From NCBI GenBank assembly GCA_902491055.1, contig CABUGI010000024.1, positions 1 through 23,276 of the forward strand: DNA of 23,276 bases, given 5' to 3'. Each line of letters begins with the position of its first letter. The first letter of the stretch is position 1. This document shows, piece by piece, positions 8,859 through 16,740 of the stretch. Origin of the DNA: an uncultured Collinsella sp. (lineage in GTDB: Bacteria > Actinomycetota > Coriobacteriia > Coriobacteriales > Coriobacteriaceae). The notes under the pieces were generated by a model that saw nothing but the letters and a program-made list of their open reading frames with translations, did not search any database and had not been told where the DNA came from. Position numbers and translations under genes: made by a program.

Positions 8859-9878
8859 ATGCCTTCAACCCTTCCCGCTCCCATCGATAAGCTCGCCATC
8901 GTCGTCGTTACGTACAAGCGCCAGGAACTCCTGGCCAACTTGTTCGACTCCATGACCGAGCTCACGGCCGCGCCCTGGCGCATCGTGATTGTCGATAACG
9001 AGAATTCGCGCGAGACCGAGGCCATGTGCGCCGCATTCAACGAGCGCCTGGCCAACCTGTGGGGCATCGACACCGAGCAGCTCGACGCGCAGGGCGGCAC
9101 CGACCGTGTCATCTACGCCCCGCAGCTCGAAAACGGCGGCGGTGCGGGCGGCTTCTCCGCCGGCACCAAATGCGCCTACGACCTGGGCGCCCAGTGGTTC
9201 TGGGTGATGGACGACGACGTGCTCGTCATCCCCGAAGGCATCGAGCGTCTTGCCAAGTGGACCGACCGCTACGATGTCATCCAGGGTTCGCGCCTGGACT
9301 TTGACGGCGGCGCCTTCTTTTGGCAATACCAACTCATCCTTTCACTCGGCATTCCCAACCCTGTCGCCAAGTGGGACCTGGGACCCGAGGGCTACCGCGC
9401 CATGAACCAGCTATGCTTTGAGGGCGGCATGTTCTCGCGCCGCGTGGTCGACAAGATCGGCCTGCCCGATGCGCGATTCTTCATCTACGGCGACGATGCC
9501 TGCTATGGTTACGTGGCCAGCCAGCACTTCCCCGCCGCCGTTGTGGCCGACCTGGTGCTCAAGCGCGCCCGCGCCGTCTCTAACTGGGATATCGCCGGCA
9601 AGCGCCAGCTCAACTCCACGAGCGACACCAACCGTTACTACATCATGCGCAACCGCGGTTATCTGGCACGCTACATGCAGATCTACGGCGACTACCACCC
9701 TATGCTGTTCCGTCTGGGCAACGCCGCGACCTTCTGCAAGGAATTCATTCGCCTGGCCGCGGTCGACAAGTGCTTTAAGACCGGCATTCCGGCGCTGCGC
9801 CGAGGTATGAAGGACGCCCGCAAGATCATCAAGGATCCCAACTGGAAGCCCATGCCGCCCCTGAAGGACGCGGAGTAA
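8859..9878 (+). CDS. Galactofuranosyltransferase-like family 2 glycosyltransferase
   Basis: A 339-residue protein. It begins the GT-A fold with LAIVVVTYKRQELL, has NGGGAGGFSAG at 92-102, WVMDDDV with the DDD metal-binding motif at 118-120, and FFIYGDDACY in the acceptor half. This layout resembles the GlfT/rhamnosyltransferase branch of GT2, whose members use UDP-galactofuranose or dTDP-rhamnose in wall polysaccharide synthesis. The frame is open back to a GTG at 8817. I prefer ATG 8859 because GAAAGGA (8841-8847) precedes it and the conserved fold starts just after it. It is divergent from the five-gene glycosyltransferase operon and ends 24 bp from the convergent ATPase-like gene. Donor assignment is inference; no UDP-galactopyranose mutase gene is in the window. 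Confidence 0.82.
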   Translation: MPSTLPAPIDKLAIVVVTYKRQELLANLFDSMTELTAAPWRIVIVDNENSRETEAMCAAFNERLANLWGIDTEQLDAQGGTDRVIYAPQLENGGGAGGFSAGTKCAYDLGAQWFWVMDDDVLVIPEGIERLAKWTDRYDVIQGSRLDFDGGAFFWQYQLILSLGIPNPVAKWDLGPEGYRAMNQLCFEGGMFSRRVVDKIGLPDARFFIYGDDACYGYVASQHFPAAVVADLVLKRARAVSNWDIAGKRQLNSTSDTNRYYIMRNRGYLARYMQIYGDYHPMLFRLGNAATFCKEFIRLAAVDKCFKTGIPALRRGMKDARKIIKDPNWKPMPPLKDAE

Positions 9879-9902
9879 CGGAAGCCGGAAACACCTCGGC
9901 GC

Positions 9903-11699
9903 TTAAAGCAGCTGGCACACCGTAGCCACATGCTGCCCATCAAAACCGAACCCCCAGCGCATGCGACCCACGCCGGGGCGCGGTACACGGATTTCGTCGA
10001 TGCCGCCGCGCTCTATGTCGAGTAGCGACTGCACGGCCAGCAATTCCAGGCCCAGCGCATCCACACCGGGGTCATACATCAAGTTAATCGTTATCAGCGG
10101 GCGCTCGTCCAGCATGCCAATCGTGTCTGCTACGGCGAACACAGCACCCGTAGGGAAAACCTGGATGTCCCAGCGACCCGCGCCACACTTTCGCCTCGAG
10201 GCAGGATTGGCATAGCCCGGCAAGCCAAAGCAGAGCCCCTGCAAGAGCAGATGATATGGCAGCGGCGTATCTAGGTCGGTCTCACCGATTCCCGCATCAC
10301 CCAGGATGCGGCTTAGCGCCCGCCTCACCGCATCCTCATCCCCACGGCACAGCCCGTCGCGAAACGCATCGACGTCTCGAATGTCTTCGGCAGCGCACTC
10401 AAACCACTCAACAATCACTAGACGCAAGGCCTGTCGAAGCTCGTTATTGGGCAATCGCAAAGCATGGAGGCGATCGCCATACTCTGGCTCCTCAGTCATA
10501 TCCGTCGTGAGAAAACCGGACAGATACAGCGCTGTCCACATGCCATCGTCAGGCGAGACATCTGGCTCTGCAGTGCCCAAACAAAGCGGGACCTCAGCGC
10601 ACCCATGGGCCTCGAGCAAATCAAAGAAGACCGAAAGGCGGTCGAGATTCCACCCGGCAACTACCCTACTCAGGCAATCGGCATATCCATACAGATCGGC
10701 ACGCACGGGCGCCGTGCAGCCTCGGTCCAGAAAACCGATCACACGCGCTGGACTCGAGCAATAGGCCCTACCAAACCGATATCCCTCGAGCCATTCACGC
10801 GCATCATCCAGGTATTCCTCGCGCCCAACATGATTCAACAGAGCCTGGACCTCGGCATCCGAAAAGCCGAAACAACGGTCACACCAGGTCGAAAGCGGCG
10901 CCGTCAGACAATACGAGCAGCCATGCAAAGAAAGCGCCGCTTCGGCAGGGCCGGGATACTCCCCCATCAAACACGTCAGCCGCAACGAATCGTGCGCAGT
11001 GGCAATGGCGTCGAACAGTACGCGATCGAATAGCCCTGCCGGATCGGCGTCGGAAGCGTCCCTCGCGCTCGCACGGCGAGACCACGCCGCATCGTACCCA
11101 TCAACGAGCAATACAACCTGCTCATCGCAGGCCATCTCCAGCAGCTCAATGAGCACACCGAGCACCGAGTCAACCTCGTCCGCGCTCGCCACGCCACGCG
11201 CGACGTGTTCGATGTGACGCACCTTATCTCGAGCTAAATCCGGAGCCTCCAAGAGCGCCAACAAGCGAGCGCACTCGCCCGAAAGGGCATCGCGCACGAC
11301 GCCGGCAACAGCGGGGCCACGCCTCGCAGCGCCAGAAAAGTCCAGCGATATCACCGGATAGCAAGCGTACTCATCCCGATAGCGCCCGCCGTCTGCATCC
11401 CAAATCTGAGCATCGGCAAACAAACGCTGGCCAGAGCGACCGACCGCTGGACGCTCCAGAAAAGCCCTGAGCATCGACAAGTTCATGCTCTTGCCAAAAC
11501 CCTCGGGTCGACAGCACACCACAACGGACGCGTCGCAGTCCAACACATCGGCAATAAACATGGTCTTGTCAACCAGCATGCAGCAACCAAGGGCCTCCGC
11601 ATAGTCGTGCATGCCAATGGGCAAAACCGCATCGTTGGCACAGCCGATCAAACGCACGCCAAAGCCGGCATCACAACCATTATTCGCCTGTTCAGACAC
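9903..11699 (-). CDS. AAA-ATPase-like / PD-(D/E)XK family protein with degenerate motifs
   Basis: A protein of about 598 residues with the architecture of the large AAA-ATPase-like plus DUF1703 nuclease family common in gut bacteria. From the N-terminus: LPIGMHDYAE, VDKTMFIADVL, and a P-loop RPEGFGKS (64-71) where the family usually has RPRRFGK[ST]. The Walker B position reads LLVDGYD (DGYD at 200-203) where the family has DEYD, so the catalytic Glu is replaced by Gly. At the C-terminus GRWDI (508-512) retains the nuclease Asp, but the strand that normally reads IEFK is ITINLM, without the Glu or Lys. The frame is open to 11831. I chose GTG 11699 (TTG 11702 is possible) because AGGGGG precedes it and the family domain begins shortly after. 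Function is unknown even for intact members. Confidence 0.72.
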   Translation of the reverse strand: MSEQANNGCDAGFGVRLIGCANDAVLPIGMHDYAEALGCCMLVDKTMFIADVLDCDASVVVCCRPEGFGKSMNLSMLRAFLERPAVGRSGQRLFADAQIWDADGGRYRDEYACYPVISLDFSGAARRGPAVAGVVRDALSGECARLLALLEAPDLARDKVRHIEHVARGVASADEVDSVLGVLIELLEMACDEQVVLLVDGYDAAWSRRASARDASDADPAGLFDRVLFDAIATAHDSLRLTCLMGEYPGPAEAALSLHGCSYCLTAPLSTWCDRCFGFSDAEVQALLNHVGREEYLDDAREWLEGYRFGRAYCSSPARVIGFLDRGCTAPVRADLYGYADCLSRVVAGWNLDRLSVFFDLLEAHGCAEVPLCLGTAEPDVSPDDGMWTALYLSGFLTTDMTEEPEYGDRLHALRLPNNELRQALRLVIVEWFECAAEDIRDVDAFRDGLCRGDEDAVRRALSRILGDAGIGETDLDTPLPYHLLLQGLCFGLPGYANPASRRKCGAGRWDIQVFPTGAVFAVADTIGMLDERPLITINLMYDPGVDALGLELLAVQSLLDIERGGIDEIRVPRPGVGRMRWGFGFDGQHVATVCQLL

Positions 11700-11837
11700 C
11701 AAAACGTTCCCCCTAAATCGCAACACGACGCCAATTGTAATGACCGCATCGCATGTACCGATGTCACCGCGCAAACATATCGGGCAACGGTAGCAACAAG
11801 AGGCGTGAGGGGGCACAACTAATCGTTGCACAACAAA

Positions 11838-11869
11838 ACGGGGCCCGACGCATTCGCACCGGACCCCGT
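11838..11869 (-). terminator. Rho-independent terminator of the wall-anchored protein gene
   Basis: Arms 11838-11847 (ACGGGGCCCG) and 11860-11869 (CGGACCCCGT) form a 10-bp stem with one G-U or A-C position and a 12-nt loop. On the minus strand the stem is followed by TTTTGTTG. It lies 33 nt after the stop of the gene at 11902-13719. On the plus strand no U-run follows. Confidence 0.75.
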
Positions 11870-11901
11870 CCCGACTCTTTAGTTATCTGGCAACCGAGAG
11901 G

Positions 11902-13719
11902 CTACTCCTCCGAGCCGTCCTCCCCAGCAGCCTTCTTCTGCTGATCGAGCTTATGCTTACCGCTCACGATGGACGTAGCGCCCAGCGTAGCCAAGCTCGC
12001 ACTGGCAAGGCTCGCCATCACGATCAAGTCGCCCGTCTTGGGCATATTGCCGCCAGATGACTTGGTCGTTGTAGTCGTCGTGGTTGTAGTGGTCACCGTC
12101 TTGGAGTCATTTTGCTCTTGGTTCTGGTTGTCGGTGTTGCCCTTACTGCTGTCCTCGCCCTGCTGCTTTCCGTCCTCGGTCTTGTCCTTGTTCTTGTCCT
12201 TCTCCTCAGATTCAGACTTCTTGTCCTCGTCCTTCTTCTGAGCGGACTTGTCGTCCTTCTCATCAGAGCTAGAACCCTTATCGGATTCAACCTTCTCGGA
12301 AGCCTTATCCTTGGAGTCGCCCTTTGCGGCTTCGGTCTTTTCCGTGGAAGCCTGATCAGAGTTGTCCTTGTTCTGGGCCGAGCCGTTATTGACGCCAGCC
12401 ATCAGCGAAGAACCCAGCGTAGAACCAAGCTGCTCGGAGAAAGAAGGCTTCTTGTCCGGCGAAGCAACGGGAGCGTCCGGCACCTTATTCGAGTCGTCCT
12501 TGGAAGCATCGGAATCAGGGGTTGCGTCAGAGCCAGAGCCGTTGTTAGAGCCGGTGTCAACGGACGAATCGCTCGAGCCGGTGGATGAGTTAGAGGTGTC
12601 AGCGTCGGTCGAACCAGAAGCGTCGCTGTCCGTATTGCCGGCAGAGCTTGAAGACGAATCGCCCGCAGCAGAGCCGTTCGAATTGGAGCCGTTCGAGGTA
12701 GAGCCGTCGTTGGTAGTGCCACCAGCAGAGCCATTACCGTCAGCATCGGTCGAGGGCGCATCCATCCTGTCATCGTTGGCATCGTCACTCGAGTCGTCAT
12801 TCGAATCAGGTGTCGGCGAGGGCGCCGGTGTGGGCTCGGGCTGCACGGGCGTCGCGGCGGCAGCCTCGTCCTCAGCGATATAAACCAAGCAGTCCTTTAG
12901 CTCATTCTTATAACGATTCTTCCAGCCCTCATGATACTGGGGCTGGCTCGAATACTTGGTCGCCACGTTATTGACCACGCTGTTGGAGAGCGCCGTCACA
13001 AACTCGCGGTCGGACATATCATTGGAAAGATTCGCCCAGCGGAAAAAGTCCCTGCAGCCACCGGTGCCGCACATGTTGGTAATGCTCCACACCATGCCCT
13101 TGACGCAATCGGCGCGGCCCGAAATATCAATACCCAGCCCGCTCTTGAGCCACGCCTCGGTCACCGCATAGTACGAGTTGTACGCATACGCATCTTGAAG
13201 TGCTGAGAACTCAACAGGATCGGTGTTGTACGCACCTTGGAAGGCATCCTGCGCGATATGGCCCAGCTCGGTGAGCTGGCCGTTCTCGTACATGACATTA
13301 CTCGTGTTGGAAATCTCGCTGCCGCGATCAATCGCATCCTTGAGCATGCTGTATTTTTCGGGGTTGTAGTTGTAGGCCTGCTTCATAAACGGAATGAGCG
13401 ACCAACGACGGTCGAACTGGTAATAACCCAGCGCGTTATAGCCGTCACCGTACGAAAAGCCCTGGTTGTAGTTGCCATGGCTCTCGTACTTGGTAAAGTA
13501 CTTTATCTCGGGAGTCACGTTGACAAACGAAACGTCCTGGACCGACCTCAGCACGCCCGAGAAGGACTGCTGGGTGTAAAGGCCCTTATCGATATCGGTG
13601 GCATCCGAGGCAACGCCCGGCGTGGGCTCCTCGGCAGCGGCGGGCGCGGGCGCGGTAACGGCGCCAAACGAAAGCGCCAGCGTCAGGCCCGCGACAATAG
13701 CAGAATGCTTGGGCTGCAT
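11902..13719 (-). CDS. Secreted LPXTG-type wall-anchored protein with possible lysozyme-like domain
   Basis: This 605-residue protein has a signal peptide (MQPKHSAIVAGLTLALSFGA, probable cleavage after AAA at 27-29). A globular head of about 250 residues follows, then a low-complexity Asp/Ser/Asn/Glu/Lys stalk (about 290-545) and a run of ten Thr. The sorting signal is MPKTG (559-563), followed by a hydrophobic helix and a Lys-rich but finally acidic tail. In the head, KYES (Glu79) followed by NALGYYQF (95-102) resembles the catalytic-Glu and G-x-YQF pattern of lysozyme-superfamily domains. Four cysteines (205, 217, 222, 277) could form disulfides. AGGGAGG lies 6 nt before the ATG. It would be exported by Sec and linked to peptidoglycan by a sortase, none of which is in the window. 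Surface anchoring is well supported; the lytic activity is inference. The sorting motif has Met in place of Leu. Confidence 0.82.
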   Translation of the reverse strand: MQPKHSAIVAGLTLALSFGAVTAPAPAAAEEPTPGVASDATDIDKGLYTQQSFSGVLRSVQDVSFVNVTPEIKYFTKYESHGNYNQGFSYGDGYNALGYYQFDRRWSLIPFMKQAYNYNPEKYSMLKDAIDRGSEISNTSNVMYENGQLTELGHIAQDAFQGAYNTDPVEFSALQDAYAYNSYYAVTEAWLKSGLGIDISGRADCVKGMVWSITNMCGTGGCRDFFRWANLSNDMSDREFVTALSNSVVNNVATKYSSQPQYHEGWKNRYKNELKDCLVYIAEDEAAAATPVQPEPTPAPSPTPDSNDDSSDDANDDRMDAPSTDADGNGSAGGTTNDGSTSNGSNSNGSAAGDSSSSSAGNTDSDASGSTDADTSNSSTGSSDSSVDTGSNNGSGSDATPDSDASKDDSNKVPDAPVASPDKKPSFSEQLGSTLGSSLMAGVNNGSAQNKDNSDQASTEKTEAAKGDSKDKASEKVESDKGSSSDEKDDKSAQKKDEDKKSESEEKDKNKDKTEDGKQQGEDSSKGNTDNQNQEQNDSKTVTTTTTTTTTTKSSGGNMPKTGDLIVMASLASASLATLGATSIVSGKHKLDQQKKAAGEDGSEE

Positions 13720-13858
13720 AAGATCCTCCCTGCATTGGTGTAGTTAAAGTTCAGTTTGCAAAGATAAAAATAAGTATTGCAGCTCGTCCACTGTTGCACA
13801 ACAACCCCTCGGTAAACGGCAACAACGCTCCGCGAAATCTTAAGGAATTGCGCTCAAC

Positions 13859-14290
13859 CTACAGCTTAATGTCAAAGTTGATTTCGGGGACGGCGGCCAG
13901 GTCGGCCAACGTCACGCCGTCAACGTACTTTTCAATCACGTCGTCCAGCCCGCGCCAGAACTTGACGGTCGAGCAAAGGTCGCTGCGGGTACAACTGTTG
14001 TCGATGCCGTCGCACGCCACCGGAGCCGTGCTACCCTCAACGGCACGCAGGATGTCGCCGGCACGCACCTCAGCCGGGTCCTTCGCCATCATATAGCCGC
14101 CGCCCTTGCCGCGCACGCTCTTAAGCAGGCCCGCCTTCATAAGCGGACGAACCAGCTGCTCCAAATACTTTTGTGAGATATGCTCGCGGTCGGCAACCTC
14201 GCGCAGGGCAATCTTGCCCTCGGCGTCGCCCAGCGCCGCGATATAGATCATCAGTCGGAGGGCATAGCGGCCCTTGGAAGAAATGAGCAT
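13859..14290 (-). CDS. Rrf2-family (IscR/NsrR-like) transcriptional regulator, probable suf regulator
   Basis: This 143-residue protein has the typical Rrf2 length and start (MLISSKGRYALRLMIYIA), a winged-helix domain with REVADREHISQKYLEQL as recognition region, and a wing with RGKGGGYMMAK. Cysteines at 93, 100 and 106 (C-x6-C-x5-C) match the Fe-S ligand cluster of IscR and NsrR. The fourth ligand is not obvious, because the IscR His equivalent is not His. It is divergent from sufCBDSU, with two identical palindromes in the shared intergenic region and the nearer one 21 bp from its ATG. This fits a cluster-sensing regulator of suf and of itself. GGGAGGG lies about 5 nt before the ATG. Which cluster it binds, and whether it senses Fe-S status, nitric oxide or redox, cannot be told from sequence. 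Confidence 0.88.
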   Translation of the reverse strand: MLISSKGRYALRLMIYIAALGDAEGKIALREVADREHISQKYLEQLVRPLMKAGLLKSVRGKGGGYMMAKDPAEVRAGDILRAVEGSTAPVACDGIDNSCTRSDLCSTVKFWRGLDDVIEKYVDGVTLADLAAVPEINFDIKL

Positions 14291-14310
14291 ACCTACCCTC
14301 CCATCGCATC

Positions 14311-14341
14311 TGGGACAACATCACCAGCTTTGTTTGTCCCA
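14311..14341. promoter_or_regulatory. Palindromic operator candidate 1 (rrf2-proximal)
   Basis: Perfect inverted repeat: TGGGACAA (14311-14318), 15-nt spacer, TTGTCCCA (14334-14341). It lies 21 bp upstream of the rrf2 ATG, so binding would block or modulate that gene's transcription. It has the same arms and the same spacer length as the second site, 13 bp away. A minus-strand -10-like TAAGAT (14348-14343) sits between the two palindromes. Confidence 0.75.
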
Positions 14342-14354
14342 AATCTTAAGTAAA

Positions 14355-14385
14355 TGGGACAAACACAACAGGTTATTTTGTCCCA
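14355..14385. promoter_or_regulatory. Palindromic operator candidate 2 (suf-proximal)
   Basis: Perfect inverted repeat: TGGGACAA (14355-14362), 15-nt spacer, TTGTCCCA (14378-14385). It repeats the architecture of the palindrome at 14311-14341. The four half-sites start at 14311, 14334, 14355 and 14378, that is 23, 21 and 23 bp apart, close to two helical turns each. This places them roughly on one face of the DNA. Confidence 0.75.
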
Positions 14386-14406
14386 GAATTTGAAAAGTCG
14401 AGTGGA

Positions 14407-14450
14407 TTAGTCGGGTTTTCCCTTGACTAACGCCGAACCCATAGTAACTT
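14407..14450 (+). promoter_or_regulatory. Candidate suf promoter with overlapping inverted repeat
   Basis: TTGACT (14423-14428) is a good -35 match. The -10 is poor: TAACTT (14445-14450) at 16-nt spacing is the best I see. The -35 overlaps an inverted repeat, TTAGTC (14407-14412) and GACTAA (14425-14430), with GGG and CCC inside it. It lies 65-110 nt upstream of sufC. A weak -10 would fit a promoter that needs an activator. Confidence 0.35.
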
Positions 14451-14514
14451 TATTCCGAGAAGATTCCTAGGGTTTAGTACACCTATGAGTACACCATATA
14501 CAGAGAGGGACAGC

Positions 14515-15315
14515 ATGAGCGCAAATCCGCTGCTTTCCATCGAAGGTCTGACCGCCTCCGTGGACGAGAAGACCATCCTCCACAACGTCAACCTCAACGT
14601 CGCCGCCGGCGAGACCCACGTGTTGATGGGTCCCAACGGCGCCGGCAAGTCCACCCTCGGCCACCTGGTCATGGGCGACCCCGTCTACACGGTCAACGAC
14701 GGCCGTATCGTCTTTGACGGCCAGGACATCACCGAGCTCACCACCGACAAGCGCTCGCGCGCCGGCCTGTTCCTGAGCTTCCAAGCACCGGTCGAGATCC
14801 CCGGCGTGCCGCTGTCGAGCTTTTTGCGTGCCAGCATCGCCGGCCGCCCTGGCCTAGAGATGAAGGGCAAGGAGTTCCGCCGTCGCGTCAAAGAGCTCGC
14901 GGCCGAGCTCAACATGGACACCGCCTACCTCAACCGTGAGCTGGGCGTGGGCTTCTCGGGCGGCGAGAAAAAGAAGGTCGAGATGCTCCAGCTTCTGCTG
15001 CTGCAGCCCAAGCTCGCCATCCTAGACGAAACCGACTCGGGCCTGGACGTCGACGCTCTGTCCACCGTCAGCCACGGCATGGACGCCTACCGCAAGAGCT
15101 GCGACGGCTCCATGCTCATCATCACGCACAACACGCGCATCCTGGAGCACCTGGATGTCGACCGCGTCCACGTTATGGTCAAGGGTCACATCGTGCGCGA
15201 GGACAACGCCTCGCTCATCCCCTGGATCGACAAGAACGGCTTTGAGACCTTCGAGCGCGAGGCCGCCGAGCAGCGCGCCCAGGCCGAGGCCGCCGCTGCC
15301 GAGCAGCAGGCGTAA
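14515..15315 (+). CDS. sufC: Fe-S cluster assembly ATPase SufC
   Basis: A 267-residue ABC ATPase that drives the SufB-SufD scaffold in the cytoplasm. Visible motifs are Walker A GPNGAGKS (39-46), the Q-loop region FLSFQAPVEIPGV (86-98), the signature FSGGEKKK (147-154), and Walker B plus D-loop LAILDETDSGLD (167-178). The VEIPGV and ETDSGLD segments are hallmarks of SufC rather than transport ATPases. An in-frame ATG at 14485 exists. I chose 14515 because GAGAGGGA lies just before it and known SufC proteins start there. First gene of sufCBDSU, divergent from rrf2. No permease partner is present, which agrees with the Suf role. Confidence 0.96.
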   Translation: MSANPLLSIEGLTASVDEKTILHNVNLNVAAGETHVLMGPNGAGKSTLGHLVMGDPVYTVNDGRIVFDGQDITELTTDKRSRAGLFLSFQAPVEIPGVPLSSFLRASIAGRPGLEMKGKEFRRRVKELAAELNMDTAYLNRELGVGFSGGEKKKVEMLQLLLLQPKLAILDETDSGLDVDALSTVSHGMDAYRKSCDGSMLIITHNTRILEHLDVDRVHVMVKGHIVREDNASLIPWIDKNGFETFEREAAEQRAQAEAAAAEQQA

Positions 15316-15327
15316 AGGGGCGACGCA

Positions 15328-16740
15328 ATGACCAAGAACCGCACCGAGGTCGCGGACATCGACCGCAGCCTCTACGACTTCACCTATGGCGAGGAGGGAT
15401 TCGAGCGCCTCGACGCCGGCATCACGCCCGACATCGTGCGCGAGATTAGCGCCAAGAAGGACGAGCCGCAGTGGATGCTCGACCTGCGCCTCAAGTCCCT
15501 CGAGATCTTCAACCGCTTCCCGGATCCGACGTGGGGCCCCTCCATCGAGGGCCTGGACATGGACAACATCGTCACCTACGTCAAGCCCAACACCGACCAA
15601 AAGCACGACTGGGAGTCGGTGCCTGACGACATCAAGAACACCTTTGAGCGCTTGGGCATCCCCGACGCTGAGCGTAGCTACCTGGCGGGCGTCGGCGCGC
15701 AGTACGACTCCGAGCTGGTCTACCACAACATGCAGGACACGGCATCCAAGATGGGCATCGTCTACTCCGGCATTGAGGAGGCCCTGCACGACCCGCAGTG
15801 GGAGCCGCTCATCCACGAGAAGTTTATGACGCTCATCCCGCCCACCGACCACAAGTTTGCGGCCCTGCACGGAGCCGTATGGTCGGGCGGCTCGTTTGTC
15901 TACGTACCCAAGGGCACCAAGTTGGACTTCCCGCTGCAGAGCTACTTCCGCCTTAACGCCAAGGGCGCCGGCCAGTTTGAGCACACGCTCATCATCGTCG
16001 AGGACGATGCCGACCTGCACTTCATTGAGGGTTGCTCTGCGCCCAAGTACAACGTGGCCAACCTCCACGCCGGCGCCGTCGAGCTCTTTGTGGGCAAGCG
16101 TGCGCACCTGCGCTACTCGACCATCGAGAACTGGTCCAAGAACATGTACAACCTCAACACCAAGCGTGCGCGCGTGGACGAGGACGGCGACATCGAGTGG
16201 ATCAGCGGCTCCTTCGGCAGCCACGTGGGCTACCTCTACCCCATGAGCGTGCTCAACGGCCGTCGCGCCCGCTCGAGCTTTACCGGCATCACCTTTGCCG
16301 GCGCCGGGCAGAACCTCGACACCGGCTGCAAGGTCGTGCTCAACGCGCCCGAGACCTCGGCAACCGTCGAAACCAAGGGCATCTCCAAGAGTGGCGGCAT
16401 CCAGACCTTCCGCAGCTCCATCGTGGCCACGCCCAAGGCAGAGGGTTCCAAGGCAACCGTGAGCTGCCAGTCGCTGATGCTCGACGACCAAAGCCGCTCC
16501 GACACTATTCCCGCCATGGACATCCGCGCCAAAAACGTCGACATCGGCCACGAGGCCACCATCGGCCGCATCGGCGACGACAAGGTGTTCTACCTGATGA
16601 GCCGCGGTATCTCGGAAGAAGAGGCCCGTACTATGATCGTCAACGGCTTTGCCAACCCGGTCTCCAAGGAGCTGCCGCTGGAGTACGCCGTCGAGATGAA
16701 CAACCTGATCAAGCTCGAGATGGAAGGAGCGATCGGATAA
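15328..16740 (+). CDS. sufB: Fe-S cluster scaffold protein SufB
   Basis: A 470-residue SufB, usual length for the family. The C-terminal beta-helix core is well conserved: EGCSAPKYNVANLHAGAVE, then SCQSLMLDDQSRSDTIP and IGHEATIGRI. Counting back from the HEAT motif, Cys380, His408 and Glu409 correspond to E. coli SufB Cys405, His433 and Glu434, the residues tied to cluster assembly and sulfur receipt. It forms the SufBC2D scaffold with its neighbours. The start has AAAGGGG upstream and lies 12 bp after sufC. The stop overlaps the sufD start as TAATG, which implies translational coupling. Confidence 0.96.
   Translation: MTKNRTEVADIDRSLYDFTYGEEGFERLDAGITPDIVREISAKKDEPQWMLDLRLKSLEIFNRFPDPTWGPSIEGLDMDNIVTYVKPNTDQKHDWESVPDDIKNTFERLGIPDAERSYLAGVGAQYDSELVYHNMQDTASKMGIVYSGIEEALHDPQWEPLIHEKFMTLIPPTDHKFAALHGAVWSGGSFVYVPKGTKLDFPLQSYFRLNAKGAGQFEHTLIIVEDDADLHFIEGCSAPKYNVANLHAGAVELFVGKRAHLRYSTIENWSKNMYNLNTKRARVDEDGDIEWISGSFGSHVGYLYPMSVLNGRRARSSFTGITFAGAGQNLDTGCKVVLNAPETSATVETKGISKSGGIQTFRSSIVATPKAEGSKATVSCQSLMLDDQSRSDTIPAMDIRAKNVDIGHEATIGRIGDDKVFYLMSRGISEEEARTMIVNGFANPVSKELPLEYAVEMNNLIKLEMEGAIG

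Noticed and set aside
9879..9902. Possible bidirectional terminator between the convergent genes
   Set aside because: Only 24 bp, with short imperfect complementarity (AGCCG/CGGCGCT-like) and no U-run on either strand.
12060..12100. Simple repeat of GTT/GTC/GTG-type triplets, looking like a microsatellite
   Set aside because: It encodes the ten-Thr run of the wall protein with mixed codons and needs no separate explanation. Length variation between strains is possible but not visible here.
15022..16551. 509-codon minus-strand frame across sufC and sufB
   Set aside because: Shadow of sufC/sufB codon structure; no domain and no start context.
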